This document shows, one piece after another, positions 1 through 3,979 of a stretch of 12,893 nt of DNA. Each line of letters begins with the position of its first letter. Position 1 is the stretch's first letter. The position numbers were made by a program, and so were the translations under genes. The DNA comes from JBAZYZ01 sp964361185 (GTDB lineage Bacteria; Patescibacteriota; Minisyncoccia; Phycocordibacterales; VMEP01): positions 1 through 12,893 of the forward strand of contig CAYHZS010000024.1 of assembly GCA_964361185.1 (NCBI GenBank), given 5' to 3'. The notes below the pieces were generated by a model that saw only the letters and a program-made list of their open reading frames with translations, had not been told where the DNA came from and did not search any database.

Positions 1-402
1 CCGGAAGGTTTTATGAATAATTCCGGCAAATGCGTTGCCGGTTTTGTTAAATCCAAAAAAGATGCCGAACGCACGGTTGTTATTTACGATGATCTGGATT
101 TGCCAGCGGGGAGTTTAAAAATTTCTTTCAACCGCGGAAGCGGGGGGCACCGAGGAATTGAATCAATCAAACGCGCCATAAAAACGGAAGGATTTATTCG
201 TTTGCGTGTGGGTATATCATCTGTTACACCATCTGGGAAAATAAAAAAGCCGAAAGGGGACAAAGCGGTGGGAGATTTTATCTTGGGGAAATTCAAGCCT
301 AAGGAAATTGAAATTTTGAAAAAGGTGAGCAAAAAAGCGAGTGACGCTTTGGCTATGATTGTCTCCGACGGGAGAGAAAAGGCCATGGGAGAACATAACT
401 AA
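1..402 (+). CDS. pth: Peptidyl-tRNA hydrolase, 3' part (5' end outside window)
   Basis: This enzyme recycles peptidyl-tRNAs that drop off ribosomes by cleaving the ester bond between peptide and tRNA in the cytoplasm. The frame is open from base 1 and reads PEGFMNNSGK, the family block P-x-T-[FY]-MN-x-SG, so the ATG at 13 is internal Met and the real start lies upstream. About 133 codons of a usually ~190-residue protein are present. YDDLDLPAG carries the conserved Asp (E. coli D93 position) and MNNSG the conserved Asn (N68 position). The block RGSGGHRGIESI corresponds to the usual GGSGGHNGLxSI, so the Asn of GGHNG (E. coli N114) is Arg here. The catalytic His and N-terminal Asn are upstream and cannot be checked. 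It converges with the S1 gene across a shared terminator. The family call is secure. Confidence 0.95.
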   Translation, partial: PEGFMNNSGKCVAGFVKSKKDAERTVVIYDDLDLPAGSLKISFNRGSGGHRGIESIKRAIKTEGFIRLRVGISSVTPSGKIKKPKGDKAVGDFILGKFKPKEIEILKKVSKKASDALAMIVSDGREKAMGEHN

Positions 403-464
403 GCTTACAACCTACAACTAACGATTTACGATTAAAACTAAGAAAAAAGAGTTGTGTACGCTCA

Positions 465-494
465 CTAAAAAACGCCTTGAGAGGCGTTTTTTAG
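465..494. terminator. Bidirectional intrinsic terminator between pth and the S1 gene
   Basis: A perfect 13-bp stem (465-477 with 482-494) with loop TGAG. The outer stem is six A on the left and six T on the right, so each strand transcribes a hairpin ending in a U-run. It sits between two convergent genes and can serve both. Confidence 0.9.
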
Positions 495-532
495 CGAGAT
501 CTTGTTGCTCGTCGTAGGTTGCTGGCTGTAAG

Positions 533-1666
533 TTATTTTTTCTTGCCTTCGTCCAAGTAAGAAAGCGTCATCCTGTGTTCTTTTGGTTCAAACAAGGTTA
601 TCTGGAAATTATAAGTTTTGCCAAGTTCAAGCTTCTCACGCAATTTTTCCTCCGTGCCGAATTCAGAAATATGGGCTAGGCCGGCAATACCTTCTTCAAT
701 AGAAACGAGCGCGCCATGCTTATTGAATTTGATAACCACGCCGTTCACAATGTCGCCCTTATTGTAGCGACCCTCCACTCCTTTCCAGGGATTTTCCTTG
801 AGCGCTTTTATGGAAAGGGAAATTTTTCCTTCTTTAATTTCAATAATTTTTGCCCTTACTTTCTGCCCCACGCGGAACATGGCTTTCGGGTCTTCCACGA
901 GTCCCCAGTCGATTTCCGAGATGTGAACCAGTCCTTCAAGGCCCTCCTCAATTTTGATGAATACGCCAAAATCAACAATACCCGTTATTTCGCCGTCCAC
1001 TTCGTCTCCGACGGCGTATTTGGAAACTATTTCCTGGCGCTCTTTCTGGTCAAAGCCTTTTTCCGAGAAAATAAGCTTTCCTTCTTTTGGTATGGCGGAA
1101 ATAATCGATACTGGGATTTTTGTTCCGACCAGTTTCTTAAGTTCGCGCAGGATTTTATCCTTGTCGCCGTCTAGAACCCTCGGATAGTGCTCGGGCTTCA
1201 ATTGGGAGGCGGGGAGGAATCCGACGATACCCTGCCACTCTATGATAAGTCCTCCTTTGTTGGCTTCCTTGACCGGTAGTTCCAGTACGGTTTTTTGCTT
1301 GATGGCATCATCGGCTTCGCTCCAGATTAGCGCTTGTCTGGCTTCCTTCAGGGATAGTTCTATATAACCATCTTCACCTTCCACATCCACCACCTTGGCT
1401 TTAACCATATCGCCTTGGTTTATTTTCTTTATCGTTTCGCGGGCGTTTAAGTATTCGCGTCCGAAAATTATGCCCGTACCGAACGGTTTCAGATCTATAT
1501 AAACAGCCGAGCGGGTTATTGAAATAACCGGCCCTTCAACCAGGTCGTCGTTTTTAAGCATCGGCACGCTTTTGTCCAAAAGAAGCTTTCCGGAGGGAGT
1601 TTTTTCCTCGTCCATATTGAGAACGACAATGTCTTTTATTTCTTCTGTTACTGCGTTGTCTTTCAT
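533..1666 (-). CDS. rpsA: S1 RNA-binding-domain protein (30S ribosomal protein S1-like)
   Basis: A cytoplasmic protein with tandem S1 (OB-fold) RNA-binding domains; S1 recruits mRNA to the 30S subunit. From the ATG at 1666 it is 377 aa and shows four S1 repeats: about 40-108 (LVEGPVISITRSAVYIDLKP), 122-208 (degenerate), 214-290 (VDGEITGIVDFGVFIKIEEG with GLVHISEIDW, the best match) and 298-370 (GLAHISEF). Four repeats match the short S1 forms seen outside Proteobacteria, where six is usual. A TTG at 1687 would add seven residues, but the ATG is preferred because a promoter-like pair (TTGCAA, 17 nt, ATTAAT) ends six bases before it, giving a nearly leaderless mRNA. No Shine-Dalgarno is visible for either start. 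It is monocistronic and ends at the shared terminator with pth. Calling it ribosomal S1 rather than another S1-repeat protein is likely but not proven. Confidence 0.85.
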   Translation of the reverse strand: MKDNAVTEEIKDIVVLNMDEEKTPSGKLLLDKSVPMLKNDDLVEGPVISITRSAVYIDLKPFGTGIIFGREYLNARETIKKINQGDMVKAKVVDVEGEDGYIELSLKEARQALIWSEADDAIKQKTVLELPVKEANKGGLIIEWQGIVGFLPASQLKPEHYPRVLDGDKDKILRELKKLVGTKIPVSIISAIPKEGKLIFSEKGFDQKERQEIVSKYAVGDEVDGEITGIVDFGVFIKIEEGLEGLVHISEIDWGLVEDPKAMFRVGQKVRAKIIEIKEGKISLSIKALKENPWKGVEGRYNKGDIVNGVVIKFNKHGALVSIEEGIAGLAHISEFGTEEKLREKLELGKTYNFQITLFEPKEHRMTLSYLDEGKKK

Positions 1667-1672
1667 AATTTT

Positions 1673-1701
1673 ATTAATTAACCCCAACTTTGTTTTTGCA
1701 A
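1673..1701 (-). promoter_or_regulatory. Candidate promoter of the S1 gene, nearly leaderless
   Basis: On the minus strand TTGCAA (1701-1696) and ATTAAT (1678-1673) are 17 nt apart, and the -10 ends six bases before the ATG at 1666. Each box matches the sigma-70 consensus at four of six positions. The same TTGCAA hexamer recurs as a minus-strand -35 candidate at 2587-2582. Confidence 0.45.
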
Positions 1702-1712
1702 GAATTATTTAA

Positions 1713-1762
1713 GCGAAACTCTTTCGTCCGGAAGGGAAGGCCTGTTTGGCCACGCGTTTCGC
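1713..1762. repeat. Nested-hairpin repeat element, copy 1
   Basis: Outer arms GCGAAAC (1713-1719) and GTTTCGC (1756-1762) enclose AAGGCCTGTTTGGCCACGCG (1737-1756), which itself has a GGCC/GGCC mini-hairpin. The 20-mer recurs with 18 of 20 identities at 7213-7232, again inside an outer inverted repeat but with different arm sequence. Changed arms with kept pairing suggest a structure-bearing element. It lies just upstream of the S1 promoter. Function unknown. Confidence 0.6.
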
Positions 1763-1857
1763 AGAAGCAAGTTGATTTCGTGTTTAATTAACCTTCTCGT
1801 CTTTTATTACGGCAAAAACAAAACGGGGTTGTTTGTTCTTGCTGTCGCAAAACAAAC

Positions 1858-1879
1858 AAAAAACCGCACATTATGCGGT
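1858..1879 (-). terminator. Intrinsic terminator, minus strand
   Basis: Stem ACCGCA (1863-1868) with TGCGGT (1874-1879), five-nt loop, followed on the minus strand by six T (1863-1858). It ends whatever minus transcript comes from above 1880. Confidence 0.75.
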
Positions 1880-2009
1880 CATGCTTCTTTGGTTCCGCCA
1901 CATACTGCTTTTTCCGATTGTGCCGGTGTTACCTCAAAAGTCCCGCTGGTAATGGGGACAGTATATACAATAGTTTGAAAGTAGCAAGTAGCCGTACAGT
2001 CTGTTTTTT
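1858..2009 (-). ncRNA. Candidate ~150-nt small transcript, unidentified
   Basis: A promoter (TCAACA at 2044-2039, 17 nt, TATAAA at 2021-2016) and an intrinsic terminator (1879-1858) frame a transcript of about 150 nt. An internal hairpin GTCCC/GGGAC is visible. It has no match that I can see to 6S, SRP RNA, tmRNA or RNase P. One minus frame is open from 2016 to 1879 (45 codons) and its TGA at 1881-1879 runs directly into the terminator hairpin, as real genes often do. The peptide has three Cys and ends VCGGTKEA, but the frame has no ATG, GTG or TTG, so a coding role would need an ATT start or a -1 slip on the seven-A run near 2004-2010. The other frames over this stretch are also open, so coding is uncertain. 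Confidence 0.4.
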
Positions 2010-2015
2010 TGTCAA

Positions 2016-2044
2016 TTTATACCCTATTCCCCAAAAAATGTTGA
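2016..2044 (-). promoter_or_regulatory. Candidate sigma-70-type promoter for the ~150-nt minus transcript
   Basis: TCAACA (2044-2039; four of six) and TATAAA (2021-2016; five of six) with exactly 17 nt between. Expected start near 2009. Confidence 0.5.
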
Positions 2045-2063
2045 AAAATAAGGATAAAATAAT

Positions 2064-2103
2064 CCAAGGGCGGCCCTTGGAAACGGCCCTTGGAAAATTT
2101 TTT
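2064..2103. repeat. Short direct repeat giving two alternative hairpins
   Basis: GCCCTTGGAAA occurs at 2073-2083 and 2086-2096. The upstream CCAAGGG(C) at 2064-2071 can pair with either copy, so two exclusive hairpins are possible. The second is followed by AAAATTTTTT, so it could act as a weak plus-strand terminator. No plus-strand gene ends here. Confidence 0.45.
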
Positions 2104-2139
2104 GGAGAAAAATGAAGAAAAAGAAAGATAGGCAAATGG

Positions 2140-2553
2140 AAAGCCCCGCATGGTGTCGGGGCTTTTATCCGGAGAAACCGGACTGGCGTCGCTTCAAGAA
2201 GCGACGTTGGGTTTTTACGGGTAGGAATGTTTGGTCATGGGGCGGAGTCTCTCCGCGGATTATCGCCTGTCGGCGAATACGCGGGTCAGCTCCTAGTTTC
2301 CTCCTCTTAGTTTGGGTTCAGAGCGGAACAGTCCGCGCTCGTTCGCAGGCTTACCGCGGCCGTTTCGCGGAGCCAGAAGAAAGCGCGCTAACACCGATTT
2401 GGTTTTTTCGTAATGACCTCCGGTTTTCCTGTTTTAGGGTTTGAGGCCGGAACAAAATAGGGCCTATGGCCCGGATCACCCCCTTTCCCGCAAGAGCGAC
2501 TTGCTGGGAGGCAGAAATCCTCATCCGCTGTCGCTCCTTGCTGCTACATCTGT
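2140..2553 (-). ncRNA. Candidate large structured RNA (~410 nt), unidentified
   Basis: No convincing protein gene lies here, and the segment is packed with hairpins (plus coordinates): 2490-2500 with 2530-2541 (11 bp, one bulge), 2460-2464/2468-2472, 2348-2358/2366-2374 (5 bp plus 4 bp), 2323-2327/2332-2336, 2263-2267/2272-2276, 2242-2247/2251-2256, 2188-2194/2199-2205 (7 bp), 2168-2172/2178-2182, and a terminator-like 9-bp stem at 2140-2165. Several have tetraloops. A minus promoter candidate (TTGCAA, 17 nt, TAAAAA) lies just before it. The size fits RNase P RNA or tmRNA, but I do not find the RNase P GAGGAAAxUCC block in the right place, nor a tRNA-like end with GGTTCRA. The strand rests on the promoter only, since hairpins read similarly on both. 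The identity is open. Confidence 0.4.
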
Positions 2554-2558
2554 CTATG

Positions 2559-2587
2559 TTTTTACAGCATTTGTTTGAAAATTGCAA
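2559..2587 (-). promoter_or_regulatory. Candidate promoter for the structured RNA, divergent from the MBL gene
   Basis: Minus-strand TTGCAA (2587-2582), 17-nt spacer, TAAAAA (2564-2559); four of six matches in each box. Expected start near 2552, just before the long 2530-2541/2490-2500 stem. It lies 10 bp from the plus-strand promoter at 2598. Confidence 0.35.
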
Positions 2588-2597
2588 GGGATAAAAA

Positions 2598-2625
2598 TTG
2601 AAAATTTGTCGCAATCTGATAGTAT
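2598..2625 (+). promoter_or_regulatory. Promoter of the MBL-fold gene, leaderless mRNA predicted
   Basis: TTGAAA (2598-2603), 16-nt spacer, TAGTAT (2620-2625) with an extended -10 TG (TGA before the hexamer). The -10 ends seven bases before the ATG at 2633, so transcription should begin at or right beside the start codon. Confidence 0.6.
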
Positions 2626-2632
2626 TCCAATC

Positions 2633-3256
2633 ATGGTTATCACTTACTACGGCAAGCAGTTTTTTAAGCTTCAGTTCGGCGACACTACTATCGCCGTTAA
2701 TCCCATAAGTAAAGATTCAAAATTGGAAGGTTCACGTTTTGGCGCGGACATTGGACTCATTTCGGTCAATCATCCAGACTATAACGGGGCAGAATCAGTT
2801 TCCTTCGGAGAAAAACAGCCTCTTATTTTGTCTGGCCCTGGGGAGTATGAAGCCAGAGGGGTTTTCATCAAAGGATTTCCTAACGAGACAACGATAGACG
2901 GGAAAAAATATATCAATACGATTTACACTTTGCCTCTTGATAATATAAACATATGCATCTTAGGCGCGGTTAACGGGAAAAACATATCGTCCGAAACCAA
3001 GGAATCTATTGATGGAGTCGACGTTATTTTTGTACCTATTGGATTTCAGGGGCTTACTCCGCGCGAAGCGTACAACTTGGCATCGTCGTTTGAACCGAAA
3101 ATTATCATACCCATGGATTATGATACGCCGTCGCTAAAAGTTTTTCTGAAAGAAGGCGGAGCAGAGGCCGAGGACGCACTCGATAAGTACACTGTTAAGA
3201 GAAAAGATATTGAGGAAAAAGAAGGAGATATAGTAGTTTTGAAGCCTCAAAACTAG
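2633..3256 (+). CDS. MBL-fold (UlaG-like) protein with degenerate metal site
   Basis: A 207-aa protein of the small UlaG/COG2220-like metallo-beta-lactamase-fold family: MVITYYGKQFFKL, then the strand-loop SVNHPDYNG, GPGEYEARGVFI, NTIYTLP, ILGAVNG, VPIG and IIPMDYD in the family order. Active members read SHDHxDHN, AHLGD and IPMHY at these points. Here the HxHxDH motif is V45-x-H47-x-D49-Y50, the HLGD motif is I109-L-G-A112, and the final His is D162. Only one His and one Asp of the usual ligands remain, so a dinuclear metal hydrolase is unlikely and a structural or binding role is inferred. The start is the ATG at 2633 rather than the TTG at 2582, because the family N-terminus begins MxITYYG and a promoter ends seven bases before it. 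The downstream 88-aa membrane protein is 47 bp away and probably co-transcribed. Confidence 0.88.
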   Translation: MVITYYGKQFFKLQFGDTTIAVNPISKDSKLEGSRFGADIGLISVNHPDYNGAESVSFGEKQPLILSGPGEYEARGVFIKGFPNETTIDGKKYINTIYTLPLDNINICILGAVNGKNISSETKESIDGVDVIFVPIGFQGLTPREAYNLASSFEPKIIIPMDYDTPSLKVFLKEGGAEAEDALDKYTVKRKDIEEKEGDIVVLKPQN

Positions 3257-3303
3257 CTGTAAAAAAGGAAAGAAGCAGAAATACATTCTAAGAAGTTGTC
3301 CAA

Positions 3304-3570
3304 ATGGAACAATTTATCGAAAAACTTCGCAAGAAGCCGGTGCATGTAAGGCGCACTATTTTAATGGTCACCACTACGGCAATCACGGCGTTTATTTTTG
3401 TCATCTGGTTTTATTTTTGGACCAGCGCGGCAGTTTCTCCAGACGATATAAACAACGTGGCTACGCCTAGAGGGGCGCCGCCGTCGTCTCTCCTTAAAGA
3501 TAATTGGCAGGCCTTCCAAGGGACGTTTTCTGAAGGTTTTTCCGAAATCAAAAAACAAATTAACTTCTAG
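3304..3570 (+). CDS. Small single-pass membrane protein, unknown function
   Basis: An 88-aa protein. A basic N-terminus (EKLRKKPVHVRR, about residues 6-17) precedes one hydrophobic helix of about residues 18-41 rich in aromatic residues (FIFVIWFYFW), then a ~45-residue tail ending in an amphipathic stretch (FSEGFSEIKKQINF). The positive-inside rule puts the N-terminus in the cytoplasm and the tail outside. There is no lipobox and no recognised domain. It follows the degenerate MBL gene by 47 bp with no terminator between, so the two may work together. There is no clear Shine-Dalgarno. I do not recognise the family. Confidence 0.75.
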   Translation: MEQFIEKLRKKPVHVRRTILMVTTTAITAFIFVIWFYFWTSAAVSPDDINNVATPRGAPPSSLLKDNWQAFQGTFSEGFSEIKKQINF

Positions 3571-3648
3571 AGTGCCATTGACTAAGTTTTTACCGGTGGT
3601 AGTTTTGATGTAGTCTTGGGTTTGCCGATGACTAGGAAGGAGAACGGG

Positions 3649-3870
3649 ATGAAAAGATCGCGCAAGGATTACGAGGCAGTACTGATTGGTTTTCTGGAAG
3701 CAGTACTGGATTCGAAGCGAATCAGAAACAGGAGAAGAGTCCTGATTTGCGTCCCGTGTCTAGTCTCCTGTGAGGTGAGACGCAAGCCCGCCATGCGGGC
3801 CACAAGGAAAGCGGTGAAGATGCCGGTGAGGAAAATCCGTGGCGGGTCGGCAAAGAAAGGCCGTGAGTGA
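3649..3870 (+). CDS. Possible small, very basic protein
   Basis: A 73-aa ORF with an excellent Shine-Dalgarno (AAGGAG at 3637-3642, six nt before the ATG), which is stronger than for most genes here. The N-terminus (KDYEAVLIGFLEAVLDSKR) reads as a good amphipathic helix. The rest is unusually rich in Arg and Lys (RIRNRRRV, RKAVKMPVRKIRGG), which would suit nucleic-acid binding. Against it, the same DNA folds into several perfect hairpins and could be an RNA gene, and the C-terminal half looks low in complexity. The stop is followed within 13 nt by the terminator stem. No family recognised. Confidence 0.35.
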   Translation: MKRSRKDYEAVLIGFLEAVLDSKRIRNRRRVLICVPCLVSCEVRRKPAMRATRKAVKMPVRKIRGGSAKKGRE

Positions 3871-3882
3871 AGCGAAATCAGC

Positions 3883-3938
3883 GGGCGGGGTGGCCGGATT
3901 CAGGCGCCCCGCCCACATCATTTTTGTCTTTATTTTTG
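3883..3938 (+). terminator. Strong intrinsic terminator upstream of gyrA
   Basis: GGGCGGGG (3883-3890) pairs perfectly with CCCCGCCC (3907-3914), followed by a T-rich tract at 3921-3938 (TTTTTGTCTTTATTTTT). It ends the upstream transcript and separates it from gyrA. Confidence 0.8.
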
Positions 3939-3939
3939 A

Positions 3940-3968
3940 TTGAAAAAATGACTCAATTATGCTAATAT
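3940..3968 (+). promoter_or_regulatory. gyrA promoter, near-leaderless
   Basis: TTGAAA (3940-3945), a 17-nt spacer and TAATAT (3963-3968), with an extended -10 (TGC before the hexamer). The ATG at 3980 is 11 nt beyond the -10, leaving a leader of only about five bases and no room for a Shine-Dalgarno. Confidence 0.7.
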
Positions 3969-3979
3969 TAATGTAAGTT

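Larger units (their letters stand above)
3590..3938 (+). ncRNA. Candidate structured RNA ending in a strong terminator
   Basis: The segment is rich in pairings. A long-range 8-bp stem joins TTTGCCGA (3621-3628) to TCGGCAAA (3847-3854). Inside it lie GATTCG-AAG-CGAATC, CAGGA/TCCTG, TTGCGTC pairing GACGCAA, and GCCCGC-CAT-GCGGGC. It ends in a GC-rich terminator. A direct repeat GCAGTACTG occurs twice 24 nt apart. No convincing promoter is visible, so the 5' end is uncertain. It overlaps a possible 73-aa ORF; which of the two is functional cannot be decided from one sequence. I see no fit to tmRNA, SRP RNA or canonical RNase P order. Confidence 0.35.

Noticed and set aside
13..402. pth starting at ATG 13
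   Set aside because: The frame is open to base 1 and the codons before the ATG encode the conserved PxxFMNxSG block, so the ATG is internal.
1772..2115. Plus-strand ORFs of 68-80 codons
   Set aside because: No homology-like motifs, no ribosome site, and they lie antisense to a promoter/terminator-bounded transcript.
2140..2553. RNase P RNA or tmRNA
   Set aside because: Fragments such as GGGAAAG, ATCCGGGCCATAGG and ATGACCAAACA faintly recall RNase P blocks, but GAGGAAAxUCC and ACAGAAxCCGGCUUA are not found in the right order, and there is no tRNA-like 3' end with GGTTCRA for tmRNA.
2112..2614. Plus and minus ORFs of 87-110 codons in the hairpin-rich segment
   Set aside because: Compositions rich in Arg/Trp/Ser reflect GC-rich stems; no domain, no ribosome site.
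2582..2632. TTG start for the MBL-fold gene
   Set aside because: The added 17 residues do not belong to the family N-terminus and the region holds the gene's own promoter.
3827..3842. GAGGAAAATCCG as the RNase P CR-I block
   Set aside because: It lies near the 3' end of its transcript, only ~60 nt before a strong terminator, while CR-I belongs near the 5' end of a 300-400-nt RNA.
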